A stretch of DNA of 64,000 bases, taken from contig CALQCC020000012.1 in NCBI GenBank assembly GCA_943328975.2, positions 50,165-114,164 on the forward strand, in the 5' to 3' direction. Within the stretch, counting starts at the first letter, position 1; every line of letters starts with the position of its first letter. Positions 1 through 7,687 of the stretch are shown one piece after another. The position numbers and the translations under genes are program-made. Source of the stretch: Bordetella parapertussis. Lineage in GTDB: Bacteria; Acidobacteriota; Terriglobia; Bryobacterales; Bryobacteraceae. A model generated the notes under the pieces. It was not told the DNA's origin. It made no database searches and saw only the letters and a program-made list of their open reading frames with translations.

Positions 1-66
1 ATCCCGATAGGAGGCCAACAGGCTGTCTAACTTGGAGCCGTTCTGATCCTCTTGCATGCGTTCCAT
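1..66 (-). CDS. Start of an unidentified gene downstream of the sigma factor (truncated by window edge)
   Basis: An ATG at 66-64 on the minus strand opens a frame of 22 codons (beginning MERMQEDQNGSKLDSLL) that runs off the window. It starts one base after the stop codon of the sigma factor, and a good ribosome-binding site (GGAGG) sits 6 nt before the ATG inside the sigma gene, so the two are almost certainly cotranscribed. ECF sigma genes are usually followed by their anti-sigma factor, so that is the first guess, but too little sequence is visible to recognise a zinc-binding or membrane domain. Confidence 0.6.
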   Translation of the reverse strand, partial: MERMQEDQNGSKLDSLLASYRD

Positions 67-67
67 T

Positions 68-652
68 CTATACCTCCGGTTTCCCGTCCGCCACTCCACT
101 CGCCTCAAACGCCTTCAGCACCCGCTGCCTCGCCCGGAACAGCCGGACTTTCAAGGCGTTCTCGTTCACTTTGTAGACCTTCTCCAATTCCTTGAGAGAG
201 AGCCCTTCCACTTCCTTCATCATCAACAGAATCCGGTCTTCTTCCGAGATCTTCCCCAGCAACGACTGGACCAATTCCCGAATTTTCGACCGCCGGGTTT
301 CCTCGGCGTCCACTTTCCCGCCAGCCGCCGCGTCCGCCATGATGACCGCCTGTTCGCTCAGGTCCGACATCCGGCTCTCTTTGCGCCGCTTCTGCTTCCG
401 CAAATAATCGTACGCCGCGTTTACCGTCAGCCGGTACAACCACGGCTCGAACACTTCCGGGGTCCGCAATTGTTCCAGCGAGTAATACAACCGCAAGAAC
501 ACTTCCTGCCCCACATCCTCTACATCGTCCGGCCGCCCGATCAGCCTCGCAATCGTCCCCAGAATCCGCTTCCGGTACGCCTGCACAACCTGGTTGAACG
601 CGCCCTCGTCCCCATTCCGAGCCCGTTCAATAAGCTCGAACTCAACCAGCAT
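68..652 (-). CDS. ECF-type RNA polymerase sigma factor (sigma-70 family)
   Basis: A protein of about 194 residues with the two-domain layout of extracytoplasmic-function sigma factors. Region 2 (about residues 20-95) carries the DDVEDVGQEVFLRLY core and the aromatic -10-recognition segment ending NAAYDYLRKQKRR. Region 4 (about 130-185) is a helix-turn-helix (SLKELEKVYKVNENALKVRLFRAR) for -35 binding. There is no region 1.1 or 3. The ATG at 652 was preferred over GTG codons at 661 and 658 because the family starts close to region 2. The gene is first in a minus-strand unit with the partial gene at 1-66. A GGGAACC element about 45 nt upstream on the minus strand could be the -35 of an autoregulatory promoter, but no clear -10 partner is seen. 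Target genes are unknown. Confidence 0.9.
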   Translation of the reverse strand: MLVEFELIERARNGDEGAFNQVVQAYRKRILGTIARLIGRPDDVEDVGQEVFLRLYYSLEQLRTPEVFEPWLYRLTVNAAYDYLRKQKRRKESRMSDLSEQAVIMADAAAGGKVDAEETRRSKIRELVQSLLGKISEEDRILLMMKEVEGLSLKELEKVYKVNENALKVRLFRARQRVLKAFEASGVADGKPEV

Positions 653-922
653 CGTCACCACCGTTCAAGGCAGCGTTTCCAGCCGGGTATATACAAAGAT
701 AAAGGCGCACAGGTTCCCGTCGAAGGTTACAACTCAAGTCTTCCCACTATAACTGAACGTGGCTCGGCCCGCGTTGGAGTACACACGTGCAGTCTTTATG
801 TGTCTCATTTGGAAGGGGTTTCTCGTTTTTACGGCACTTGGTGGTATTGCGGCCTATACAGGCTATGCCTGATCAGACGGACCGGGAGCCGTTTTGTTCC
901 CGGAAACCCCATTTTGCCCCCA

Positions 923-931
923 TGTTAAAAT
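923..931 (+). promoter_or_regulatory. Extended -10 promoter of the helicase gene
   Basis: TGTTAAAAT matches the extended -10 form (TG, one base, then TAAAAT). It lies only 9 nt before the ATG at 941, so the transcript would have almost no leader; no ribosome-binding site is visible before the ATG. No convincing -35 was found. The rest of the 662-940 gap shows no gene or strong hairpin. Confidence 0.4.
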
Positions 932-940
932 CACTACTTC

Positions 941-3274
941 ATGGATTTTCTGCAGGGCCTCAACCCCCGCCAGCGTGAGGCCGCCGAGCATTCCGAAGGC
1001 CCCCTACTTGTTCTCGCCGGTGCCGGCAGTGGGAAGACCCGCGTCATTACCCGCCGGATCGCGCACTTGATGACCGCCCATCGCGTGCCGGGGTGGGGCA
1101 TTCTGGCCGTCACCTTCACCAATAAAGCCGCCGGGGAAATGCGTGAGCGCGTTCGCTCGCTGATCCACGAAGCACAGCCGGGTCTCTCCAACGACGCGAT
1201 GCCGACGCTCGCGACCTTCCACTCATTTTGCGTTCGACTGCTGCGCCGTGAAGGCGCGCCGCTGGGGCAAGTTCGCCGGGGCTTCACGCCGCTCTTCAAT
1301 ATCTACGACGCCGACGACCAACTCGCCATCCTGAAAACCGCTTACAAGGCGCTCGGGTTGGACGAAAAGTTCATGCAGCCGCGCGCGGCCCTTTCCCGTA
1401 TCAGCGGAGCCAAGAGTCTCAAGCAGTCTCCCGAAGACATGGCGCGGGATTCCACCGATCCCACCACCACGCGCCTCGCGGTCGTCTACGAGCGCTACCA
1501 AGCCCGCTTGCTCGAAGCCAACGCGCTCGACTTTGACGATCTGCTCCTGGAAGCCGTCCGCCTGATGCAGACCGACGCCCCCACTCGCGAGCGTCTCAAT
1601 CAACGCTACGAATTTCTGATGGTGGACGAGTATCAGGATACCAACCGCACTCAGTACGATTTGATGCGGCTGCTGGCGGGCGAACGCCACAACATCACCG
1701 TGGTGGGCGACGAAGACCAATCCATCTACGGCTGGCGCGGCGCGAACATCCGCAACATCCTCGATTTCGAGCGCGACTTTCCGGGTGCCATCACCATTCG
1801 CCTGGAGCAGAACTATCGCTCCACGCAAAACGTTCTAGCCGCCGCCAGTGCCGTAGTCGCGAATAACACCGAGCGCATCGGCAAGACCCTGTGGACCGAA
1901 GCGGCCGCCGGCGAAAAAGTCACTCTCTACGAAGCTCCCGACGCGGAGAACGAAGCACTGTGGATCGCGGACATGATCCAGGCTCGTTTGGGTACCGATC
2001 CCAAAGCCCACATCGCAGTGCTGTACCGCACCAACTCGCAGTCGCGCCAGATCGAAGAAGCGCTGCGCCGCTACGGACGCAAGTACATCGTCGTCGGCGG
2101 CTTCAGCTTCTATCAGCGTTCGGAAGTCAAAGACATCCTGGCGTACTTGAAGTTGCTGGTCAGCCATCAAGACACGCTGAGCCTGCTGCGCGTGATCAAC
2201 ACCCCAGCGCGCGGTATCGGTCGCACCACGGTCGAGCAACTGGAGAAGTACGCAGTCGCGAACAACGTCCCGCTGTGGACCGCCATCGAACGCGGCCTTG
2301 ACGAACACACACTGGGTTCGCGAGCCGAGTCCGCCCTCTCCATCTTCAAAAACAAGATCACCGCGCTGGCAGCCGAGCTGGACAATCGTCCCGTCGCCGA
2401 TACCCTGCGGGCCCTGCTCGAAGATACCGGCTATCGCAAGATGCTGGAAGACGAAGGCACCGAAGAAGCCCGAACGCGCCTGGCCAACATCGACGAATTG
2501 GTGAACGCCGCCAGCGACGCCGCCGACCGTGGCGAATCGCTGCGCGACTTTCTGGATCACGCTGCATTGGTCGCGGACTCCGACAATCTCGACGAGCAAG
2601 CCCCCGTTTCGCTGCTCACCATGCACAACGCCAAGGGCCTCGAATTTCCCGTGGTCTTCATCGCAGGCATGGAAGAAGGCCTGTTCCCGCACAGCCGTTC
2701 GCTGGATACCGAAAGCGGAATGGAAGAAGAACGCCGCCTCTGTTACGTCGGCATGACGCGCGCGGAAACGAAACTTTACTTGAGCTGGGCGCGCTATCGA
2801 CGCCGCTTCGGAGGCGGTCAACCCGAGCCTTCCGTCCGCTCGCGCTTCCTAAAAGAGGTGCCGCCGACGCTGCTCGAAACCGTGCGCGGCGATTCCGGCC
2901 ACATCGATCTTTACGCCGAAAGAAGCATGGTCCGCGAAACTGCGTCCAGGAACCTTTATACTGGTAAGACCTACAACTCAGTGGATTCGATCCGTCAGTT
3001 TTTCGGCGGGCAGTCCCCTGGGGCAACTAGGGGAGCAGCAGGATCCGCTCCGGCAGCCAAGGCCGTTCCACCACAGGCGTCCTTGCAGCCACAGGTCGTT
3101 GTTAAGCCCGCTGTGAAAAAGGTTGGCCCAGGTTCAACGGTTCAACATGCGAAGTACGGGCGCGGCACCATCATGCGCATCGAAGGCACGGGCGACGACG
3201 CCAAGGTTTCAGTGAGTTTCCCCGGCCACGGGGTGAAGAAATTAGTCGCGAAATACGCGGGAATTAAGGTCTAA
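941..3274 (+). CDS. pcrA: ATP-dependent DNA helicase, UvrD/PcrA/Rep family
   Basis: A 777-residue superfamily 1A helicase of usual PcrA length, a 3'-to-5' motor used in nucleotide-excision repair, replication restart and removal of RecA filaments. Motifs appear in order: Q motif (LNPRQREA), Walker A GAGSGKT (27-33), motif II VDEYQDTN (about 228) and motif III GDEDQSIYGWRGA (about 256). Next come motif IV EQNYRST, motif V TMHNAKGLEFPVVF and motif VI EEERRLCYVGMTRAE. The last 50 residues (GSTVQHAKYGRGTIMRIEG) resemble the Tudor-like RNA-polymerase-binding tail typical of PcrA rather than Rep. The ATG at 941 gives the standard N-terminus. The stop overlaps the start of a 52-codon gene by one base (TAATG), so the two are translationally coupled. 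PcrA and UvrD cannot be told apart from sequence alone. Confidence 0.95.
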   Translation: MDFLQGLNPRQREAAEHSEGPLLVLAGAGSGKTRVITRRIAHLMTAHRVPGWGILAVTFTNKAAGEMRERVRSLIHEAQPGLSNDAMPTLATFHSFCVRLLRREGAPLGQVRRGFTPLFNIYDADDQLAILKTAYKALGLDEKFMQPRAALSRISGAKSLKQSPEDMARDSTDPTTTRLAVVYERYQARLLEANALDFDDLLLEAVRLMQTDAPTRERLNQRYEFLMVDEYQDTNRTQYDLMRLLAGERHNITVVGDEDQSIYGWRGANIRNILDFERDFPGAITIRLEQNYRSTQNVLAAASAVVANNTERIGKTLWTEAAAGEKVTLYEAPDAENEALWIADMIQARLGTDPKAHIAVLYRTNSQSRQIEEALRRYGRKYIVVGGFSFYQRSEVKDILAYLKLLVSHQDTLSLLRVINTPARGIGRTTVEQLEKYAVANNVPLWTAIERGLDEHTLGSRAESALSIFKNKITALAAELDNRPVADTLRALLEDTGYRKMLEDEGTEEARTRLANIDELVNAASDAADRGESLRDFLDHAALVADSDNLDEQAPVSLLTMHNAKGLEFPVVFIAGMEEGLFPHSRSLDTESGMEEERRLCYVGMTRAETKLYLSWARYRRRFGGGQPEPSVRSRFLKEVPPTLLETVRGDSGHIDLYAERSMVRETASRNLYTGKTYNSVDSIRQFFGGQSPGATRGAAGSAPAAKAVPPQASLQPQVVVKPAVKKVGPGSTVQHAKYGRGTIMRIEGTGDDAKVSVSFPGHGVKKLVAKYAGIKV

Positions 3275-3432
3275 TGAACACCAAGACAGTTACCGATACA
3301 GAAGAACGCAAAAAGCTGAAGCGCGCTGCGCGCAAAAAGGCACCGGCAAAGAAGAAGCGCGCCACCGACGTAGCCCGCGGCTCCATGAAGAAAAAAGTCA
3401 AGATCATGAGCAAGGGTCAGCGTAAGCGTTAA
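3274..3432 (+). CDS. Very basic 52-residue protein coupled to the helicase gene
   Basis: An ATG sharing its first base with the helicase stop codon opens a 52-codon frame starting MNTKTVTDTEERKK. About 40% of residues are Lys or Arg, in runs such as RKKAPAKKKR and SMKKKVKIMSKGQRKR, and there are no Cys, Trp, Phe or Tyr. It has no signal peptide or membrane segment and is probably disordered with nucleic-acid affinity. One-base coupling to pcrA and the absence of any other gene before the permease argue that it is translated. I do not recognise a family; it could be a nucleoid or ribosome-associated peptide. A role with the helicase is only a guess. Confidence 0.6.
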   Translation: MNTKTVTDTEERKKLKRAARKKAPAKKKRATDVARGSMKKKVKIMSKGQRKR

Positions 3433-3449
3433 GACTCCGCAACATTTAG

Positions 3450-3469
3450 GGACCGCCCCACGGCGGTCC
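3450..3469 (+). promoter_or_regulatory. Short GC-rich hairpin before the permease gene
   Basis: GGACCGCC and GGCGGTCC form a perfect 8-bp stem with a CCAC loop. No T-run follows, so it is a poor terminator. It ends 7 nt before the permease ATG, where a ribosome would bind, and might lower translation or mark the end of the helicase mRNA. Confidence 0.4.
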
Positions 3470-3476
3470 TACCTCA

Positions 3477-4898
3477 ATGGGCGGACTTACACGCACCAAA
3501 TCCATCGCCGAACTTGTCGCTGCAAGCGAGCATCCAAATACTCGCTTGCGGCGCAGTCTTGGTCTGTGGAGCTTGGTGAGTTTAGGCATCGGGTCTGTAA
3601 TTGGCTCGGGCATCTTCACCTTCACCGGCACAGCCGCTGCGGGAACTGCGGATCGCCCCGGCGCCGGACCTGGCATCGCTCTCTCCTTCGTCCTAGTTGC
3701 CATCGCCTGCGGTTTTGCCGGATTGTGTTACGCGGAGCTTGCCTCCATGATTCCGGTGGCCGGCAGTGCGTATACCTACGCCTACGCGACGCTCGGTGAA
3801 ATCTTCGCGTGGATCATCGGCTGGGACTTGATTCTGGAATACGCTGTGAGCAACATGGCCGTGGCCGTAGGTTTCTCCGCGTATTTCAACGACCTTCTGG
3901 ACAACGTCTTCGGCATCCACCTGCCCGCCTCTCTCTCGAACCCCGTCCTCGCCGGTGGCGTATTCACGGGAGCCATCTTCAACCTCCCCGCGTTCCTCTT
4001 GATCATGCTGCTGACAGTGATCCTGGTCAAAGGCATTAAGGAGAGCGCCACAGCGAACAACGTCATGGTGATCGTGAAACTGGCCGCCATCGTGGCGTTT
4101 ATCTTTGGAGCCTGGGGCGCGGTGGATACGGCGAATTGGCATCCCTTCATGCCTAACGGATTCTCCGGCGTTCTCACCGGTGGAGCCATCGTCTTCTTCG
4201 CCTACATCGGCTTCGATTCCGTATCCACCGCAGCCGAAGAGTGCCACGATCCGCAGCGCACCATGCCGCTCGGCATCTTGATCACGCTGGTTGCCTGCGC
4301 GATCCTTTATGCGGGCGTTGCGCTGGTGCTCACCGGCATTGCTCACTGGTCCACGCTGAACAACGCGGCACCTGTGGCAAATGCTCTTCGAGCGCTGGGC
4401 TACAATCGCTTGCGCTTCATCGTGACAGTAGGTGCACTGATCGGCATGATTTCTTCGCTGATGATTTTCCAGTACGGCCAAGCCCGCGTTTGGTTCGCCA
4501 TGTCGCGCGACCGCTTACTGCCCTCAATCTTCTCGCGAGTGCATGGCAAATATGAAACGCCCGACGTCAGCACGTGGGTCGCGGGGTTGGTGGTCGGCAT
4601 CGGAGCAGGCATCTTCGACATCGGCACGCTCGGAGACTTGACCAACATCGGCACGTTGTTCGCGTTCATCGTTGTGTCCATCGGGGTGATCGTGTTGCGC
4701 CGCACGCAACCCCATCACCGGCGATCGTTCCGTGTACCGTGGGTGCCTGTGTTGCCGATTGTCTCGATCGTCTCCTGCAGCGTCCTGATGTTCAGCCTGC
4801 CCTGGGAAACGTGGGTCCGCTTCGTCGTCTGGCTCGCAATCGGGCTAGTGATTTATTTCAGCTATAGCCGCAAGCGGGTCCAAGCGCATGGAGAATAG
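3477..4898 (+). CDS. APC-superfamily amino acid permease
   Basis: A 473-residue inner-membrane transporter with about 12 hydrophobic segments. The N-terminal signature SLVSLGIGSVIGSGIFTFTG is the helix 1 substrate-binding break of APC permeases, and the FFAYIGFDSVSTAAEECHDPQRTMP segment after helix 6 is typical of the cationic amino acid transporter (CAT/YfnA-like) subgroup. It should bring in an amino acid by proton symport; the substrate cannot be read from the sequence. The 3' end overlaps the convergent membrane-protein gene by 54 bp. There is no obvious partner operon. The start at 3477 lacks a Shine-Dalgarno sequence and is preceded by a hairpin. Confidence 0.9.
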   Translation: MGGLTRTKSIAELVAASEHPNTRLRRSLGLWSLVSLGIGSVIGSGIFTFTGTAAAGTADRPGAGPGIALSFVLVAIACGFAGLCYAELASMIPVAGSAYTYAYATLGEIFAWIIGWDLILEYAVSNMAVAVGFSAYFNDLLDNVFGIHLPASLSNPVLAGGVFTGAIFNLPAFLLIMLLTVILVKGIKESATANNVMVIVKLAAIVAFIFGAWGAVDTANWHPFMPNGFSGVLTGGAIVFFAYIGFDSVSTAAEECHDPQRTMPLGILITLVACAILYAGVALVLTGIAHWSTLNNAAPVANALRALGYNRLRFIVTVGALIGMISSLMIFQYGQARVWFAMSRDRLLPSIFSRVHGKYETPDVSTWVAGLVVGIGAGIFDIGTLGDLTNIGTLFAFIVVSIGVIVLRRTQPHHRRSFRVPWVPVLPIVSIVSCSVLMFSLPWETWVRFVVWLAIGLVIYFSYSRKRVQAHGE

Positions 4899-5456
4899 GA
4901 ACTCGATTGCGATGGCCCATAGCGCGACGATCAATAGCATCCGAGCCCAGCGCGCACCTCGCGAGTAGGCGGGGGTGGCGGCCAGTGCTCCCAGCGACGC
5001 TGTCACGAGTGATGCGCTCAGAACGTACGATCCCAGGCTCACCGCGATCGCGACTCCCCCGAACCACATTGCCCAGCGCGGTCGCTTCTCCGCCCACAAT
5101 TCGGTGTGGCCGTTGCGGTCCATCCAGAAAAAGACTTCACACAGCACAGCCCCGACCACAGCTAGCGGAAACAACATTGGTTGTATCCACAGGAAGACAG
5201 GGAGCACCAAGCTGTTGGCCAGTTCCGGGTTCAGTCGGCAAAGTTGCCCCTCAAACAGGTATGGGTTGAGCAGCAGGCACAACAGTATAGGCCACTCTGC
5301 GTACCATTCGGCGCGGAGCCACTTGCAGAATCGAGTGGCGGCAAAAATACAGACGGCAGCCGCGACCAAGATCGTCCATTGCCCACCAGCGCGGGCTACG
5401 ATCCACGCGAATGCGAGCGCCGCTGTGGCGTAGCGGATCCGACTGGTGCTACTCAA
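4845..5456 (-). CDS. Small multi-pass membrane protein of unknown function
   Basis: A 203-residue protein with about five or six hydrophobic segments, for example TILVAAAVCIFAATRF and LVLPVFLWIQPMLFPLAVV. It starts with TTG (5456-5454) inside the last codons of the glycosyltransferase-like gene, an 8-bp overlap in another frame, so it depends on translational coupling. It is last in the minus-strand E1-VWA-GT operon, and its 3' end overlaps the opposing permease. No conserved motif was recognised; a helper or partner of the preceding membrane enzyme is the likeliest role. The TTG start is chosen from the overlap, and later starts would lose the first transmembrane segment. Confidence 0.6.
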   Translation of the reverse strand: MSSTSRIRYATAALAFAWIVARAGGQWTILVAAAVCIFAATRFCKWLRAEWYAEWPILLCLLLNPYLFEGQLCRLNPELANSLVLPVFLWIQPMLFPLAVVGAVLCEVFFWMDRNGHTELWAEKRPRWAMWFGGVAIAVSLGSYVLSASLVTASLGALAATPAYSRGARWARMLLIVALWAIAIEFLFSMRLDPLAAIAEINH

Positions 5457-6816
5457 AACACGCGCTCCCTTGGAATCGTGCTGCTTGCTCCGCAGGCACG
5501 GCGATCATCGCCCCTGTTTTCGGAGACGTCCACACCGCCGTCAAATGCCTCGGTGGGAGCGCTGCGGGAGTCAGGCCCCATCCGAGCACGAAGGCCTCGG
5601 CTGCGGGAGGGTTGGACTTATCGTCGGCAACAACGCGAAGCGTTTCTTTCTGTGAAGTCTTGCGGTAGAAGTTCAGTGACGCGATGTAGGGCCAGTCGGC
5701 CGCCACTATGTCGACTTGCTGTCGTTCGTGCAGGCAACGCAGCACGGAGTAGATTTTGTTTGTGTCGGCGTCAAACTGCCACTCTTCAAAATGGTCGAGC
5801 CGTAGCGACGCAAGGTTGAGGGCCGCGGCGAATAGCAACGCTCCGATCTGCGCCCGGCGCAGCCAACCTCCGGGGATTGTACCGGCAGAGGCCAGTGCTC
5901 CGAAGAGCAGAGGCACGAAGAAGATTCCCGTGCGATCCAGCGGGTAGAGGAGTCCCAGAAGATGGAACCCCGCCAAATGCAGCAATGCGGTGGCCAGAAA
6001 CACGCCCCCAAACAGTCGCGTCGTGGCTGGGAGACTCTTCCGGCTCTGCACGAGCCATGCGAGCGAGATCAACCCCGGAATCAAGTAGAGCCAAACACTG
6101 CGGTGCGACAACTGCGGTTCCAACAAACTTGCGAAGGCATCCAGCAGACTGTGCGAACCGTACCAGAGTTCCGCTCGCGGAAAGTTCAGCAGGGCAGGGG
6201 CCACAAGCAGCCAAGTGAGCACCAGCGGAGGCAGAACATAGGCGGCAATCAATTTCCCGCGAGGGATTCCGCTCTCGCGCCAACTGCCAATGAAACGTGC
6301 GCCCATCGCCGCCGCGCACGCGAACGCGAAGGAGAAATTGGAGGCGAAGCACAATCCAATCGCGGTGGATATCACGACGCAACCCTGCAACGTCTTAGCA
6401 TCGGCCACCAGCGCCGTCATCAGAAACCCGAGCGCTAGACTGTAGCCTCTCGCCGCCACCAAGTAGTCCAGGATGAACGGGCTGTAAACCAGACAGACCA
6501 GCGCCGTCCATTGGAGTAAAAGTTCGCCTTCCAGCCGGCGGCAAAAGCGGTAGCACGCGGAGATATAGAGCCCCGCGCCCAGCAGCGCTGGCAACCGAAC
6601 CGAAATCTCCGACACTCCGAACAGAAGAGTGGAGAGCCGCATCAGCGCCGAATTCAACACGTGATTGTTGGTCGAGCCCAGCCAGTGCAGGGGACTGATA
6701 TCTTGCACGAAGAAAACGTACGTGGATGCTTCGTCGATGGTGATCGCCTGCGTCCAAGCGCGAAATATCACCAGGGCCATGGCGATCGCCGCCGTCAGTG
6801 CAAGAGCCGGTGTCAT
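5449..6816 (-). CDS. Multi-pass membrane protein resembling GT-C (family 39) glycosyltransferases
   Basis: A 455-residue integral membrane protein. The first periplasmic loop begins ITIDEASTYVFF; an acidic Asp-Glu pair just after helix 1 is the catalytic feature of GT-C (PMT/ArnT-like) glycosyltransferases, which move sugars from polyprenyl-phosphate carriers. It is followed by GSTNNHVLNSALMRLSTLLFGVSEISVRLPALLGA, the usual continuation with Asn-His and a Arg-Leu-Pro-Ala stretch. About ten more hydrophobic helices follow, then a soluble tail of about 90 residues. Its start overlaps the VWA gene stop by 4 bp (ATGA) and its stop overlaps the next gene. The acceptor and sugar are unknown. Confidence 0.75.
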   Translation of the reverse strand: MTPALALTAAIAMALVIFRAWTQAITIDEASTYVFFVQDISPLHWLGSTNNHVLNSALMRLSTLLFGVSEISVRLPALLGAGLYISACYRFCRRLEGELLLQWTALVCLVYSPFILDYLVAARGYSLALGFLMTALVADAKTLQGCVVISTAIGLCFASNFSFAFACAAAMGARFIGSWRESGIPRGKLIAAYVLPPLVLTWLLVAPALLNFPRAELWYGSHSLLDAFASLLEPQLSHRSVWLYLIPGLISLAWLVQSRKSLPATTRLFGGVFLATALLHLAGFHLLGLLYPLDRTGIFFVPLLFGALASAGTIPGGWLRRAQIGALLFAAALNLASLRLDHFEEWQFDADTNKIYSVLRCLHERQQVDIVAADWPYIASLNFYRKTSQKETLRVVADDKSNPPAAEAFVLGWGLTPAALPPRHLTAVWTSPKTGAMIAVPAEQAARFQGSACFE

Positions 6817-7685
6817 TCGGATGCGAAGTATCCGTCGCGGGCCTGCGCGCTAAGCCCCTTGAGCTTCACTTGCACTCGCAGCTTCCGATACCCGGCCCGG
6901 CCAGAGGGAGGCGTGTAGCCCAAACTGTACTGGAATCGCAGCTCTTCTTCAATGCGAGTGAAGTTGTCTTCCAAATTACGCGTGCCGGAAATTTCGTAGA
7001 ACCCGCCGCCCGTCTCTTTCGCGATGCGTTCCAATACCCGTTTGCCGCCGCGCAAGTTTTCGAGCGCTTGCGAAGGCACCTCGAATGCAAACACGTCCCG
7101 ATCGTAGAAGTGGACCGGATACACCAGCGTGTCCGCGCGTTGCAGGGCGGTAATGGCTTCGATGGCACGTGCGTTGCTCGCGGTGTCGATTCCATCGGAA
7201 AGCACGATGAGCGCCTTGCGTCCCGGCTCACGCTGCGCCCGTTCCGCCGCGCGGAGCAGGGTATCGAACAGCGCGGTTCCCCGGTTGCCGGTCCGCTCCG
7301 CAGTCAGGACCTCAAAGCCTTCGGCATCCTGCATGGTCACGTCCCGATCAAACGCGACGAAGAAGGCCGTGTCTCCGGGCCGCAACATTTTACCAAGGAA
7401 TGTTCTAGCCGCCCCTTTCTGCCGTTCTAGAACCGAGCGCTGGCTGCCACTGACATCGAAAAGCAGACCTAGTGTGAGCGGCAGGTCGCTCTCGGCGGAG
7501 AAGTAACGAACGCTCTGCTTCCGCCCGTTTTCGTGTAACTCAAAGTCCTCGCGTCTGAGGCCGCGAACAATGTCGCCCTTCTTGTTGCGCACGGTGACAA
7601 AGACGTTCACCACTCGCACGGAGGACGTGAATTGCGCAGCGCAAGGAGCAGCCGCCGCGAGGAGGAGCAGCTCTCGCCGTGTCAT
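6813..7685 (-). CDS. Secreted VWA-domain protein, acidobacterial VWFA-related family
   Basis: A 290-residue protein with a short secretion signal (MTRRELLLLAAAAPCAAQ). A beta-rich region (about 22-70, VFVTVRNKKGDIVRGLRREDFELHENG) is followed by a von Willebrand A fold. The metal-ion site is complete: DVSGS (about 96-100), the Thr of NRGTALFD and the Asp of LSDGIDT. The order 'commitment to a free-floating FELHENG region, then VWA' is characteristic of the VWFA-related acidobacterial domain (TIGR03436 type), found in many copies in this phylum and of unknown function, probably protein binding. It lies 2 nt after the E1 gene and overlaps the GT-C gene, so it is an operon member. Confidence 0.85.
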   Translation of the reverse strand: MTRRELLLLAAAAPCAAQFTSSVRVVNVFVTVRNKKGDIVRGLRREDFELHENGRKQSVRYFSAESDLPLTLGLLFDVSGSQRSVLERQKGAARTFLGKMLRPGDTAFFVAFDRDVTMQDAEGFEVLTAERTGNRGTALFDTLLRAAERAQREPGRKALIVLSDGIDTASNARAIEAITALQRADTLVYPVHFYDRDVFAFEVPSQALENLRGGKRVLERIAKETGGGFYEISGTRNLEDNFTRIEEELRFQYSLGYTPPSGRAGYRKLRVQVKLKGLSAQARDGYFASE

Positions 7686-7687
7686 CG

